Positions 17,119 to 26,380 of a stretch of 64,000 bases of DNA are shown here, piece after piece. The stretch is from Actinomycetota bacterium. GTDB lineage: Bacteria; Actinomycetota; Acidimicrobiia; Acidimicrobiales; Ilumatobacteraceae. Numbering within the stretch: the stretch's first letter is position 1; the number at the start of each line of letters is the position of its first letter. The notes beneath the pieces were generated by a model that did not search any database, was not told where the DNA came from, and saw nothing but the letters and a program-made list of their open reading frames with translations. Location: positions 62,001 to 126,000 of the forward strand of contig CANGIP010000003.1 in assembly GCA_947454105.1 (NCBI GenBank). Direction: 5' to 3'. The position numbers and the translations under genes are program-made.

Positions 17119-17735
17119 TGTCAAAGTTGTACGCAGAAAAGCTAGCCCGGTGTATGACTGGGCTAGCTTTTTTCGGTTTCGGAATCACCCTGTTTTTACG
17201 GGCCAATCTTGGGTTGGCTCCGTGGGATATTTTCCATAAGGGGCTATCTGAAAAGTTTGATATTTCAATTGGTCTTGTCATTGAGGGCGTTGGTTTATTG
17301 CTTTTGTTGCTGTGGATTCCATTGCGGCAACGTCCAGGTGTCGGAACAATTTTGAATGCGATTGAAATTGGTTTTGTCGTCAATCTGACGAAGCCATTGA
17401 TCGGTGAGCCAGATCAACTGATTATTCGTGCAGTGATGGTGATTGCCGGAGTCTTGGTGATTGGGCTGGGATCTGCGTTGTATATCGGTGCTGGTCTTGG
17501 ATCAGGACCACGTGATGGTTTGATGCTGGGATTGTCAAAGTATTCGATCGCTGGACGTCAGATCAGTATTCGTGTGGCACGAACAGTTGTTGAACTCACG
17601 GTGATGGTCGCCGGCCTCTTCTTGGGCGGTTCAATCGGTATCGGAACATTGATCTTCATGTTCGGTATCGGACCGCTTGTGCAGTTGATCTTGCCGCGCT
17701 TTGAAATGCGACTCGTGAGCGATCAAAAGCGTTAA
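17118..17735 (+). CDS. YczE/YitT-type integral membrane protein
   Basis: A 205-residue membrane protein with about five hydrophobic helices. GFGITLFLRANLGLAPWDIFHKGLS near the N-terminus and GSALYIGAGLGSGPRDGLMLGLS in the middle are the repeated 'Gxa-LGxGPxDgL' blocks of the YczE/YyaS/YitT family, whose transport or other function is not established. The ATG overlaps the ahcY stop codon by one base. Unusually, codons 7-18 coincide with a strong intrinsic terminator hairpin (17137-17173), so ahcY transcripts may only partly read into this gene. The hairpin-encoded residues (EKLARCMTGLAF) agree with the family's expected N-terminus, so the start looks real. It is convergent with, and abuts, the IclR gene. 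Confidence 0.8.
   Translation: MSKLYAEKLARCMTGLAFFGFGITLFLRANLGLAPWDIFHKGLSEKFDISIGLVIEGVGLLLLLLWIPLRQRPGVGTILNAIEIGFVVNLTKPLIGEPDQLIIRAVMVIAGVLVIGLGSALYIGAGLGSGPRDGLMLGLSKYSIAGRQISIRVARTVVELTVMVAGLFLGGSIGIGTLIFMFGIGPLVQLILPRFEMRLVSDQKR
17137..17173 (+). terminator. Intrinsic terminator hairpin inside the yczE-like reading frame
   Basis: AAAA-GCTAGCCC (17137-17148) pairs with GGGCTAGC (17160-17167) followed by TTTTTT (17168-17173); the loop is 11 bases. An eight-pair GC-rich stem plus A/T pairs directly followed by six T is a textbook Rho-independent terminator. It would end the ahcY message, yet it lies within codons 7-18 of the downstream gene that starts at 17118. Confidence 0.8.
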
Positions 17736-18431
17736 TTAGATGCCGCTCAGAATGCGCGCTGCAGCTGCAGTTTTTTCGCCCATGACCTTGTAGCAATCAG
17801 GGGAGATGCGGTCTTGTGGACCGACCACCGAGATCATCGCGATCGGTTGGGCTGGGCCGTCGTAGATCACGCTGCCGATGGCAATTGAACCAGGATGACC
17901 AGGGTTGATTTGGAAGTACCGCGGTTGGTCGTCGTTGGCTGATCCAAGCCAAGCAGCTTCGCCGGTGGGGAATTGTTTGATGAGTGTTTGAACAATTTCG
18001 GTGGTGGCAATGTCGGGTCGAAACTGCACAATCTTGCCAACTTCCATCGTGATCTTGAGATTGTGTTTGCTATCAATTTTGTCAAGCAATGTGGCATGTG
18101 TTTTGTCGCCGATATGAGTCAACTGCCACAAGAGTGCGGTTTCGCCAATGACTTCAGAAAGTTCTTGTAGTTGTTGGCGCGCCGTGTTGCGCAAATTGAC
18201 CGCGACCCGATTCGACAAAGTCAGCACACGAGGAGTTAATTCCCATGCGGCGCCATGAGTTTGTTTTTGGATGTAGCCACTTGCTCCAAGCGTGATCAAA
18301 ATGCGCTGAGCAGTGTTTTTGTCCATATTCATATGGCGAGCAAGCGCAGAAACCCCAATGGGTTGCAATTCCGCGACGACTTCAAGGACAGCGAGAGCAT
18401 TTTCTACTGTTTGCAAAGTTTTCACAGCCAT
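17736..18431 (-). CDS. IclR-family transcriptional regulator
   Basis: About 231 residues. The N-terminal winged helix (AVKTLQTVENALAVLEVVAE, then GVSALARHMNMDKNTAQRILITLGASGYI, residues about 1-60) is followed by an effector-binding domain with LSEVIGETALL and the C-terminal GSVIYDG and ISVVGPQDRIS blocks of the IclR family. It likely binds DNA as a dimer and responds to a small organic acid or similar ligand. The ATG at 18431 is preferred over an upstream GTG at 18452 because GGTGGTGG lies seven bases before it. It is isolated: convergent with the yczE-like gene and divergent from comF, so its target is unknown; autoregulation in the 18432-18546 gap is possible. Confidence 0.87.
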   Translation of the reverse strand: MAVKTLQTVENALAVLEVVAELQPIGVSALARHMNMDKNTAQRILITLGASGYIQKQTHGAAWELTPRVLTLSNRVAVNLRNTARQQLQELSEVIGETALLWQLTHIGDKTHATLLDKIDSKHNLKITMEVGKIVQFRPDIATTEIVQTLIKQFPTGEAAWLGSANDDQPRYFQINPGHPGSIAIGSVIYDGPAQPIAMISVVGPQDRISPDCYKVMGEKTAAAARILSGI

Positions 18432-18546
18432 AAGGACCACCACCCTACACAATCAGTGACCTTTGTATTGGATAAAAATACGCTGGCTCTCATTGTGAGA
18501 TGACTGAACGCTCAACTTTGCCATACCCATCTGGTTTGCTGGCTTT

Positions 18547-19179
18547 ATGTTTAGTGCTTTGCGTTGCTCACAGTGTTTGAAAACCTTTCGCCCCGTCGCC
18601 GTTGTTAGAGGTTCGACTGGGTCCACCCGAACCTGTCCATCGTGCATATCGTCAAGTAGCGAGACGAGTCGCCCGGTACGGGCGACCGCTGACCTCAGCG
18701 GTGAAACACAAGATGTGATTCGAAGCCTGAAGTATCGCAATCAGCGGCGGGTCGTCTCCGATCTAGCTGACCGGCTCGTGAACTCGATTCTCGCCGATCC
18801 CGATGCTCCATCATTTGACGTTGTGACTTGGGCGCCGACGTCGATGGTTCGTCAGAGGCAGCGGGGTTATGACCAATCAGAATTGCTGGCCAAGGCCGTT
18901 GCAGATCGGCTTCGATTGCGATGCCGGAGATTGTTGTATCGCGATCGCAGCGCACCACAAACCGGGCGCAACAGGCAAGAACGTCTGAATGGGCCGATGT
19001 TTCGGGCCCGTCCGTTGCGACGTCCGTGTCGAGTGCTCGTAATCGACGATGTTGTGACAACTGGAAGCACTTTGCGGGCTGCTGCCCATGCGCTTGATTT
19101 GGCGGGTGCCAGTGAGGTGTGTTTGCTGGCCGTCGCAGCAACTCCTCGTGAACGTTCTACAAATTCGCGAGTTGCCTAA
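18547..19179 (+). CDS. ComF-family phosphoribosyltransferase-like protein
   Basis: A 210-residue protein with an N-terminal zinc-finger-like region (CSQC near residue 7-10 and CPSC near 30-33) and a phosphoribosyltransferase fold whose PRPP-binding loop VLVIDDVVTTGSTL lies near residue 164-177. WAPTSMVRQRQRGYDQSELLAKAVA is the second conserved block of ComF/GntX proteins. In naturally competent bacteria ComF helps bring in single-stranded DNA; in most others its role is unclear. The nearest in-frame stop upstream (18505) leaves ATG 18547 as the first good start. Its 3' end overlaps the convergent HAD gene by 23 bases. Confidence 0.88.
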   Translation: MFSALRCSQCLKTFRPVAVVRGSTGSTRTCPSCISSSSETSRPVRATADLSGETQDVIRSLKYRNQRRVVSDLADRLVNSILADPDAPSFDVVTWAPTSMVRQRQRGYDQSELLAKAVADRLRLRCRRLLYRDRSAPQTGRNRQERLNGPMFRARPLRRPCRVLVIDDVVTTGSTLRAAAHALDLAGASEVCLLAVAATPRERSTNSRVA

Positions 19180-19870
19180 CGCGCTGCACTGCGTCAGTTG
19201 GGTCAATATCTACCCATATTCCGTGTATCCCGACAGCGGTAGCAGCATCAACGTTGCTACGGGCGTCGTCAAGAAATGCGGCGCGATGGGCTTGAACGCC
19301 AAGTCGATTCAACGTCAGTTCGTAAATGGCACGATTGGGTTTGCGCATTCCCACTTCGTGGCTATCGACCACGTCATCGAAAATGTTGGCGAAATCGAGC
19401 ATCGGCCACCAGGCCCGACGCAGTTCACGCACATTGTTGGTTAAAACCCCTAAGCGAAATCCTGATGCCTTGAGTTCGTGCACGAGTTCGATGACCAGAT
19501 GATTGGGCTCGAACGCGAAACCGACGATCGGGGAGTTCGGAGAATCTGAAGTCGCCGGGGCGGGTGTTTCTAACGAACTGGGAGTTGGTTGTAATCCCGC
19601 ATCAAGAACTAGGGGAGCAAGCTGTTCTCGATACTCAAGCATGCTGATTTCGCCGCGTTCAAGCCGATGCCACGGGTGATCGGTGTCTTGGCCATAATCG
19701 CCCATCATGACTTTCATGACCTTGTCAACGGGGTCATGGGGGAAGCGCTTTGCCACATCGGTCGGACGACCGTTACTGGCCAAAACTCCGCCAAAATCGA
19801 AAATGACGGCATCGATGTGCCGATCTGGTTGGTGTGACGGGTTTAGGGGCGTTATTGCAGGGTCGGGCAC
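19157..19870 (-). CDS. HAD-superfamily hydrolase (subfamily IA, epoxide-hydrolase-N-like)
   Basis: A 237-residue protein. Motif I is [11 protein letters not shown] (residues about 22-32), with DFGGV instead of DxDGT as in the phosphatase domain of soluble epoxide hydrolase relatives; motif II is LGVLTNN near 143-149; motif III is the lysine in [11 protein letters not shown]; motif IV is [14 protein letters not shown] near 198-211. It is probably a small-molecule phosphatase or dehalogenase-like enzyme; the substrate cannot be read from the sequence. The start is taken as GTG 19870, but no ribosome site is visible and the conserved fold begins only at about residue 19, so a shorter protein is possible. 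It is divergent from secA. Confidence 0.82.
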   Translation of the reverse strand: MPDPAITPLNPSHQPDRHIDAVIFDFGGVLASNGRPTDVAKRFPHDPVDKVMKVMMGDYGQDTDHPWHRLERGEISMLEYREQLAPLVLDAGLQPTPSSLETPAPATSDSPNSPIVGFAFEPNHLVIELVHELKASGFRLGVLTNNVRELRRAWWPMLDFANIFDDVVDSHEVGMRKPNRAIYELTLNRLGVQAHRAAFLDDARSNVDAATAVGIHGIWVDIDPTDAVQRVRQLANL

Positions 19871-19888
19871 AAATTAAGTCTGCCTGTC

Positions 19889-19934
19889 GGGTCGCTTTCT
19901 TACATCATTGTTGGATGTGAACTTTGGGCGACCC
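19889..19934 (+). promoter_or_regulatory. Nested inverted repeat upstream of secA
   Basis: Outer arms GGGTCGC (19889-19895) and GCGACCC (19928-19934) enclose inner arms ACATC (19902-19906) and GATGT (19914-19918). The structure lies in the 102-base gap between the divergent HAD and secA genes, upstream of a TAGGCT box at 19957-19962. It could be an operator or an RNA hairpin; nothing in the sequence decides which. Confidence 0.3.
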
Positions 19935-19972
19935 TGAGGCTCGCAAATACCGCCTGTAGGCTCTATCCCTGC

Positions 19973-22732
19973 ATGGGAATCCTCGATCGCATCCTGCGGG
20001 CCGGTGAAGGCAAGAAACTGAAGGCCCTCGAGGGTCTCGTTCCTGACATCAACGCCCTTGAGTCAACTATTCAGTCATTGTCCGACGACGCTTTGCGTGG
20101 CAAGACCACTGAATTCCGTACCCGACTTGAGCGGGGTGAAACGCTTGATGACCTTCTCATCGAAGCATTCGCAGTCGTGCGCGAAGGGGCACATCGAGTC
20201 ATTGGACAGCGTCACTACGACGTGCAGATGATGGGTGGAGCAGCGCTGCACTTTGGATGGGTTGCCGAAATGAAAACGGGTGAAGGAAAGACTCTGGTCT
20301 CAACCTTGCCGGCGTATCTCAATGGTCTATCTGGTCAAGGCGTGCACCTCATCACGGTGAACGACTACTTGGCGCGTCGTGACTCTGAATGGATGGGTCG
20401 CGTTCATCGTTGGCTCGGACTCAATGTCGGGCTTGTTGTTCCAGGTTCACGCGAGCGTCCTGAACAAAAGCGAGTCGACTACGCCGCTGACATTACATAC
20501 GGAACGAATAATGAGTTTGGTTTTGATTACCTGCGCGACAACATGGCGCCGACCAAGCTCAACAAAGTTCAGCGTGGTCATGCATTCGCGATCGTTGACG
20601 AAGTTGACTCAATTTTGATTGACGAGGCGCGTACGCCGCTCATCATTTCTGGACGAGTTGCCGATGCCGCGAATCTTTATTACCGGTTTGCTTCAATCGT
20701 GCGCGCTCTCAAGCGTGACATTGACTACGAAGTAGAAGAAGATAAGCGTATTGTGATGCCAACCGAAGCTGGTATCGAGCGCGTTGAAGCCGAACTTGGT
20801 CTCGACAACTTGTACGACGAAGTTCAGCGCAATCTTGTGCATCAGTTGCAAGTGGCGTTGAAGGCCAAAGAGTTGTATCGCCGCGACAAGGACTACATCA
20901 TTCAAGGTGGCGAAGTAAAAATCGTCGATGAATTTACCGGCCGCATTCTTGAAGGTCGTCGCTGGAGTGAAGGTATTCACCAAGCAGTTGAAGCCAAAGA
21001 AGGCGTCAAGATCAAAGAAGAAAACCAGACGCTGGCGACGATCACCTTGCAGAACTACTTCCGCATGTACACCAAGCTTTCGGGTATGACTGGTACGGCA
21101 CAAACAGAAGCCGCCGAACTCATGAATACGTACGATTTGCAGGTTGTGCCGATTCCGACAAACCGTGCAGTTGTGCGCGTTGATTCGCCCGACCAAATTT
21201 TCAAAACTGAAGATGCCAAGTTCAACGCAGTCGTTACTGACATCATTGAGCGAAACGCCAATGGTCAACCGGTCTTGGTGGGAACTGTCAGCGTTGAAAA
21301 GAGTGAACACCTTTCGCGACTACTCGCGAAAAATGGTGTCAAGCACGAGGTTTTGAACGCAAAGCAGCACACCCGTGAAGCCGAAATTGTGACCCAGGCT
21401 GGACGACTCGGCGCAGTCACCGTTGCAACCAACATGGCTGGTCGTGGCGTTGACATTTTGCTTGGCGGCAACCCTGAAGGTTTGGCACGACGGGCAGTGC
21501 TTGGTGAAGGTCATGCGGCCGACACATTGACCGACGAATTTGCATTGCCGCTTCCTCTTGATCAGATGCCCGACGAATATCGTGCGGCGCGTTTGGTTGC
21601 GCAAGCCCGATACGCCGAACTCTTTGCCGACATTTCGGCGAAGTGCAAAGCTGAAGGTGATCAAGTACGTGAAGTTGGCGGCTTGTATGTGATTGGTTCT
21701 GAGCGTCACGAGAGTCGTCGTATCGACAATCAGTTGCGTGGACGTGCAGGACGTCAAGGTGACCCAGGTTCAAGTCGCTTCTACTTAAGTCTTGATGATG
21801 AACTTATGCGTCTCTTTGCCACTGGTGCATTGAGTTGGGTCATGGGACGTGCCTTGCCCGATGACGAAGCAATTGAGCACAAGATGGTCACTAAGGCTAT
21901 TGAACGTGCACAAAGCACTGTCGAAACTCGTAACGCCGAAATTCGTAAAAACGTCTTGAAGTACGACGAAGTGATGAACGAGCAGCGAAAAGTGATTTAC
22001 ATGCGCCGCGACCAAATTCTTGATGGCGTTGATCTAAAAGTTGCTGCGCTCGAGTACATGGCTGAAGCAGTCGATTCGTTAATCGAAACGCATTGCGTGA
22101 GCGAGGCTGATGACGAATGGGATCTCGAAGGTCTCACCAAAGAACTCAAGACGTATTGGCCGAACGATCTCAGTCCAGACTTGCTCGGACAATCATCTAA
22201 TACCGACAAGATGTACGACGTCGTTATGGAAAATGCGACTGCTTACTACGAACAGCGCGAATCCGAACTGACTTCAGAAGTAATGCGCGATGTTGAACGT
22301 CAGGTCATGCTGCGCATTATCGATCAACGTTGGCGTGAACATCTTGAAGAGATGGACTACTTGCAAGAAGGCATCAACCTGCGCGCTATGGGTCAAAAAG
22401 ATCCGTTGGCCGAATGGCAGCGCGAGGGCTATGAAATGTTCGGTGCCATGATGAAGGGCATCGCTCAAGATTTCGTGAAGTACGTCATGCATGTGCAGGT
22501 TGTGCGGAACGAAGAGCCTGCCCCCGTCGTACAAAACCTTCAGCAGACAAAGTCTGAGGCCCCTTCCGCAGTCAGCCAAGTCGCTTTGCAGGGCGCCGGC
22601 GAAATGCCACAGCAGGCAGCGCCAGTTAAGCAACAGCCTGTCGTGAACGACGAGTGGTCAAAGACCCCTCGTAACGCTCCGTGCCCGTGTGGCTCGGGCA
22701 AAAAGTTCAAGATGTGCCACGGCACTAACTGA
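19973..22732 (+). CDS. secA: Preprotein translocase ATPase SecA
   Basis: The 919-residue motor that drives unfolded preproteins through SecYEG. Walker [10 protein letters not shown] lies near residue 100-108, [20 protein letters not shown] carries Walker B, TIQNYF-type and [14 protein letters not shown] blocks follow, then the helicase motifs NMAGRGVDI and [11 protein letters not shown]. The C-terminus ends in [14 protein letters not shown], the zinc-binding SEC-C domain that contacts SecB, ribosomes or lipid. Length matches SecA1-type proteins. It begins after a TAGGCT box ten bases before the ATG and is followed after seven bases by prfB. Confidence 0.97.
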   Translation: MGILDRILRAGEGKKLKALEGLVPDINALESTIQSLSDDALRGKTTEFRTRLERGETLDDLLIEAFAVVREGAHRVIGQRHYDVQMMGGAALHFGWVAEMKTGEGKTLVSTLPAYLNGLSGQGVHLITVNDYLARRDSEWMGRVHRWLGLNVGLVVPGSRERPEQKRVDYAADITYGTNNEFGFDYLRDNMAPTKLNKVQRGHAFAIVDEVDSILIDEARTPLIISGRVADAANLYYRFASIVRALKRDIDYEVEEDKRIVMPTEAGIERVEAELGLDNLYDEVQRNLVHQLQVALKAKELYRRDKDYIIQGGEVKIVDEFTGRILEGRRWSEGIHQAVEAKEGVKIKEENQTLATITLQNYFRMYTKLSGMTGTAQTEAAELMNTYDLQVVPIPTNRAVVRVDSPDQIFKTEDAKFNAVVTDIIERNANGQPVLVGTVSVEKSEHLSRLLAKNGVKHEVLNAKQHTREAEIVTQAGRLGAVTVATNMAGRGVDILLGGNPEGLARRAVLGEGHAADTLTDEFALPLPLDQMPDEYRAARLVAQARYAELFADISAKCKAEGDQVREVGGLYVIGSERHESRRIDNQLRGRAGRQGDPGSSRFYLSLDDELMRLFATGALSWVMGRALPDDEAIEHKMVTKAIERAQSTVETRNAEIRKNVLKYDEVMNEQRKVIYMRRDQILDGVDLKVAALEYMAEAVDSLIETHCVSEADDEWDLEGLTKELKTYWPNDLSPDLLGQSSNTDKMYDVVMENATAYYEQRESELTSEVMRDVERQVMLRIIDQRWREHLEEMDYLQEGINLRAMGQKDPLAEWQREGYEMFGAMMKGIAQDFVKYVMHVQVVRNEEPAPVVQNLQQTKSEAPSAVSQVALQGAGEMPQQAAPVKQQPVVNDEWSKTPRNAPCPCGSGKKFKMCHGTN

Positions 22733-22739
22733 GACTGTC

Positions 22740-23843
22740 ATGCGCGATTTCACAGATGATTTGAGGGATGTGAGTCGACGACTCGGTGAGGCCAAGGTCT
22801 ATCTCAAGATTGAAACTCAACGCGATCGTTTCCGTGAACTTGAAATTGAAGTATCTAAGCCTGGGCTGTGGGACGATCAAGAGTTTGCGAAAAAACTCAA
22901 TGCCGAATACGCAAACACCAAAAGCGATATTGACATCTTTGACGGATTGGCTCGTCAACTTGAAGATGCCGAGGTGCTCCATGAAATGGCGCGCGAAATT
23001 GATGATGCGTCGCAAGAAACTGAAATTGAAAAAGGCATACAGGCAATCGCTCGCGAATTAAATGGCTTAGAAATGCGCAGTTTGTTTACGGGTGAACATG
23101 ATGAACTGGATTGCATTGTTCACATCAACACCAAAGATGGTGGAGTTGACGCCCAAGACTGGAGCGAGCTTCTATTGCGGATGTATCAGCGCTGGGCTGA
23201 ACGTCGTGGGCTTGATTTTGAAATCGACGATATTTCACCGGGAACTGAAGCCGGAATTATGTCGGTTGAGTTCACGTTGAAAGGTCGTTATGCCTACGGG
23301 CTCATGACTTCTGAACGAGGCACACACCGTCTCGTGCGCATTAGTCCATTTGATAATCAAGGTCGTCGTCAAACAAGTTTCTCCAATGTGCAGGTGTGGC
23401 CAGCAATGGAGAACCCTGATATTGAAATCGATGAAACCGATGTGCGGATGGAAGTATTCCGTGCATCAGGAGCTGGTGGACAGCACGTCAACAAGACCTC
23501 ATCGGCGGTTCGGCTCATTCATGAACCAACTGGACTTGTCTCGTCTTCGCAAGAAGAACGTAGCCAATTACAAAACCGCGAAAAGGCGATGAATCGCTTG
23601 AAGGCAATGGTGGCCGCAAAGATTGAAGAAGAACATCAGACCGAGCTTGACCGCATTGCTGGCAAACAAGCAACAGTTGGCTGGGGTAGTCAAATTCGTA
23701 GTTATGTCTTGCAGCCATATCAAATGGTGAAAGATTTGCGCACAAACATTGAATCAAGCAGCGTTGAATCAGTGCTAGATGGCGATCTTGATGAATTTAT
23801 GGTCGGATATTTGCAGTGGCGTCGTGCAGGCGACGATTCTTGA
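22740..23843 (+). CDS. prfB: Peptide chain release factor 2
   Basis: A 367-residue class-I release factor that recognises UAA and UGA. The codon-reading tripeptide SPF is at residues 202-204 (RISPFDNQGRRQTS) and the catalytic GGQ at 246-248 (SGAGGQHVNKTSSAVRL). ATG 22740 is used because it begins the family's N-terminus; an in-frame GTG at 22689 would overlap the 3' end of secA. The reading frame is continuous through the early region where many bacteria carry an in-frame UGA and a programmed +1 shift, so autoregulation by frameshifting is absent here. Seven bases separate it from secA. Confidence 0.95.
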   Translation: MRDFTDDLRDVSRRLGEAKVYLKIETQRDRFRELEIEVSKPGLWDDQEFAKKLNAEYANTKSDIDIFDGLARQLEDAEVLHEMAREIDDASQETEIEKGIQAIARELNGLEMRSLFTGEHDELDCIVHINTKDGGVDAQDWSELLLRMYQRWAERRGLDFEIDDISPGTEAGIMSVEFTLKGRYAYGLMTSERGTHRLVRISPFDNQGRRQTSFSNVQVWPAMENPDIEIDETDVRMEVFRASGAGGQHVNKTSSAVRLIHEPTGLVSSSQEERSQLQNREKAMNRLKAMVAAKIEEEHQTELDRIAGKQATVGWGSQIRSYVLQPYQMVKDLRTNIESSSVESVLDGDLDEFMVGYLQWRRAGDDS

Positions 23844-23879
23844 CAAAGTACGACTGATAACCTAACTGCTTGACTTCAT

Positions 23880-23891
23880 GTGGTCGACCAC
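23880..23891. promoter_or_regulatory. Perfect 12-bp palindrome upstream of ftsE
   Basis: GTGGTCGACCAC reads identically on both strands and lies 28 bases before the ftsE start, in the 76-base gap after prfB. A TTGACA hexamer (23840-23845) overlaps the prfB stop codon and could be a -35 box. The site could bind a dimeric repressor, but I recognise no specific regulator. Confidence 0.3.
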
Positions 23892-23919
23892 TTGGTCGGT
23901 CTCTTGCCCGAGGAGCAAC

Positions 23920-24597
23920 ATGATTCGCCTCGAAAACGTGACAAAAACCTATGGCACCGACATTCCGGCGGTGCGTGATGCGTCTTTCGAGATCGCTAAA
24001 GGTGAGTTCGTCTTTATGGTCGGCCCCTCAGGATCAGGTAAGTCCACTTTGTTGCGATTGATGAATCGCCAAGAACAACCCGAACGCGGTGCGGTCTGGG
24101 TAGCTGGCAAGAACATCAATGAAATGTCCGATTCAAAGGTCCCGTACTTGCGCCGAAATATCGGCAACATTTTCCAGGACTACAAACTTTTGCTGAACAA
24201 AACTGTTTTTGAAAATGTGGCCTTCGCCCTTGAAGTCATTGGGCGACCCAAGCACGTCATTCGCCAGCAGGTTCCTGCTGTTCTTGATCTTGTCGGTCTC
24301 TCCGACAAAGAAGATCGCTTCCCGCATCAACTTTCTGGTGGTGAGCAGCAACGAGTCTCTATTGCCCGGGCATTCGTCAATCGGCCGTTGATTTTGTTGG
24401 CCGACGAACCAACCGGAAACCTTGACCCAGCCACCGGTGAAGGAATTATGCGACTTTTGGATCGCATTAATAACACCGGAACAACTGTGGTGATGGCAAC
24501 TCACGATCAGCGAATCGTGAACATGATGCGTCGTCGCGTCGTGCAGCTCGATCGTGGCGTTATTGTGCGCGACCAAGAACGAGGAGTGTACGACTGA
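23920..24597 (+). CDS. ftsE: Cell-division ABC transporter ATPase FtsE
   Basis: A 225-residue ABC ATPase. Walker A is GPSGSGKST (residues 35-43), the Q-loop is NIFQDYKLL, the signature is [14 protein letters not shown], and Walker B is LLADEPTGN with a switch histidine in MATHD. FtsE with FtsX controls peptidoglycan hydrolases at the division septum rather than transporting a solute; in mycobacteria FtsX acts through RipC. The ATG at 23920 is chosen because GAGGAGCAAC precedes it; the upstream in-frame ATG at 23878 lacks both a ribosome site and family similarity. The stop codon overlaps the ftsX start (TGATG). Confidence 0.95.
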   Translation: MIRLENVTKTYGTDIPAVRDASFEIAKGEFVFMVGPSGSGKSTLLRLMNRQEQPERGAVWVAGKNINEMSDSKVPYLRRNIGNIFQDYKLLLNKTVFENVAFALEVIGRPKHVIRQQVPAVLDLVGLSDKEDRFPHQLSGGEQQRVSIARAFVNRPLILLADEPTGNLDPATGEGIMRLLDRINNTGTTVVMATHDQRIVNMMRRRVVQLDRGVIVRDQERGVYD

Positions 24598-25499
24598 TGA
24601 TTGCTCGTTTCAGTTACGCGTTCCGCGAAACCTGGGCCAGTTTTAAGCGCAATGTCACTTTGACGATGGCTGCGGTCATTACTTCTGCGGTTTCATTGTT
24701 ATTGGTTGGTTCAACTTTTCTCATTCAGCGCGCTTTTGACAACTTGTTGACTCGTTGGAAGGGCGACGTTGAACTGATTGTTTATGTGCGTTCTGATGCT
24801 GATGCCAACCAGATTCAAGTCATCGAAGACGCGTTGAAATCTCAGCCAGCAATTATTGATGTCTCAAAATTGCGATACCTCGATCAAGCCGAAAGTTATG
24901 CCGAAGCGCAGAAATTGTTTGCCGGTGACCCCGGCACTTTGCGCTTGTTAACTCCAGAGAATATTCCGTCGCAATTTAAGGTTGTGCCGATTTCGCAGGA
25001 CTCAAATCTGATTCGCGAACTTGGTGAACAATTCCGAAGTTTGGCCGGTGTCCGAGAAGTTGCGTACGCCCAAGATGTCTTTGATGTGGTATCTCGAGTC
25101 TCGCAATTTATTCGAATAGCAACGACCGCGATGTCGATTGTTCTGCTGATGGTCGCGGTTGGCTTGATTTGGAACACCATCCGAACCGCAATGTTTGCGC
25201 GTCGGCGAGAAATTGAAGTCATGAAATTGGTTGGAGCAACCAACTGGTTTATCCGAATTCCGTTCATGCTTGAAGGTCTGTTGCAGGGACTGATTGGCGG
25301 CGTGTTGTCGTGTTTGGGTCTTTGGGGGCTGAACTCGGCCTGGTCAAATGCTGTTGCCGACTTCAACGACACCGAACTTGCCGCGTTAGTTGTCACTGAT
25401 GGCTATATGCGTTTCGTGATGTTCATTTTGTTAGGTATCGGAGCAATTGCTGGAGCGGTCGGATCAGGTATTGCTGCTTCACGTTTCTTAGACGTGTGA
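24597..25499 (+). CDS. ftsX: Cell-division membrane protein FtsX
   Basis: A 300-residue permease-like protein with one N-terminal helix (about 20-45), an extracytoplasmic domain of roughly 120 residues that includes SQFKVVPISQDSNLIRELGEQF, and three further helices in the C-terminal half. The cytosolic MKLVGATNWFIRIPFMLEGLLQG segment is the FtsX/MacB coupling region that contacts FtsE. The start overlaps the ftsE stop by one base. Unlike many actinobacteria, smpB is not the next gene; a fatty-acid enzyme follows. Confidence 0.93.
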   Translation: MIARFSYAFRETWASFKRNVTLTMAAVITSAVSLLLVGSTFLIQRAFDNLLTRWKGDVELIVYVRSDADANQIQVIEDALKSQPAIIDVSKLRYLDQAESYAEAQKLFAGDPGTLRLLTPENIPSQFKVVPISQDSNLIRELGEQFRSLAGVREVAYAQDVFDVVSRVSQFIRIATTAMSIVLLMVAVGLIWNTIRTAMFARRREIEVMKLVGATNWFIRIPFMLEGLLQGLIGGVLSCLGLWGLNSAWSNAVADFNDTELAALVVTDGYMRFVMFILLGIGAIAGAVGSGIAASRFLDV

Positions 25500-25507
25500 C
25501 GTTCTAT

Positions 25508-25513
25508 TAGGGT
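25508..25513 (+). promoter_or_regulatory. Putative leaderless promoter (-10 TAGGGT)
   Basis: TAGGGT fits the actinobacterial TANNNT -10 box and ends six bases before the ATG at 25520, the spacing expected when transcription starts at the first base of the start codon. No ribosome site is present between them. Confidence 0.45.
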
Positions 25514-25519
25514 CTGTTC

Positions 25520-26380
25520 ATGGCCTACGAAGAGATCATCTACGAAGTATCCGAGCAAATTGCGACGATTACTTTGAATCGTCCCGACAAGTTGAATTCG
25601 TTCACAAACCGCATGTTGAAAGAAATCATCGCAGCGTTTGATGAGAGCGACGCCGACGACAATGTGCGTGCGGTCATTGTCACTGGTTCGGGTCGGGCAT
25701 TTTGTGCAGGTGCCGATTTGTCTGGTGGAGGAGAAACCTTTGCCAAAGGCGGAAGCGATGTGAAGGCCAAGACGGGCGTCATGCGTGATGGCGGAGGTCT
25801 GGTGTCGTTGCGGATCTTTGAAAGTAAAAAGCCAGTGATCGGCGCAATTAATGGTGCAGCTGTTGGCGTAGGTGTCACGATGACTTTGCCTATGGATATT
25901 CGCTTGGCAAGCACTAGTTCAAAATTCGGTTTTGTATTCGCCAAGCGAGGCATTGTTCCTGAAGCTGCGAGTAGCTGGTTCTTGCCCCGCATTGTCGGAA
26001 TTTCGCAAGCCACTGAATGGTGTTTCACTGGCCGCATGATTAGCGCAGATGAAGCGAAAGAAGCTCGGCTTGTCCGTAGCGTGCATGCACCAGAAGACCT
26101 CTTGCCAGCCGCTCGGGCTATCGCTCGTGAAATCGCCGAGAATACCGCTCCAGTTTCGGTGGCATTGTCGCGTCAAATGTTGTGGCGCATGCTCGGTGCT
26201 GATCACCCGATGCAGGCTCACCGCGTTGATTCTCGGGCAATCAATTCACGTGGCGCAAGTGATGATGCCCGCGAGGGCGTGATGAGTTTTCTGGAAAAGC
26301 GACCCGCGAACTTTCCAGTCAAAGTCAGTGATGGATTGCCAGAAGTTTTCCCCGACTGGCAGGATCCACAGTTCTCGTGA
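25520..26380 (+). CDS. Enoyl-CoA hydratase/isomerase family protein
   Basis: A 286-residue crotonase-fold protein. ITLNRPDKLNSF, AFCAGADLSGGG (oxyanion-hole strand) and AINGAAVGVGVTMTLPMDIRLAS are the standard family blocks. The second catalytic region reads FAKRGIVPEAASSWFLPRIVG, with a glutamate at the position used by many hydratases (PEAASS), and the ending SFLEKRPANFP is also typical. It is likely to act on acyl-CoA intermediates of beta-oxidation; the specific substrate is not determined. A TAGGGT box six bases before the ATG suggests a leaderless transcript. The last four bases overlap the GTG of the truncated globin gene. Confidence 0.88.
   Translation: MAYEEIIYEVSEQIATITLNRPDKLNSFTNRMLKEIIAAFDESDADDNVRAVIVTGSGRAFCAGADLSGGGETFAKGGSDVKAKTGVMRDGGGLVSLRIFESKKPVIGAINGAAVGVGVTMTLPMDIRLASTSSKFGFVFAKRGIVPEAASSWFLPRIVGISQATEWCFTGRMISADEAKEARLVRSVHAPEDLLPAARAIAREIAENTAPVSVALSRQMLWRMLGADHPMQAHRVDSRAINSRGASDDAREGVMSFLEKRPANFPVKVSDGLPEVFPDWQDPQFS

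Noticed and set aside
22740-22860. Programmed +1 frameshift in prfB
   Set aside because: The reading frame is continuous from ATG 22740 through the N-terminal region, with no in-frame UGA or CUU-UGA slip site.
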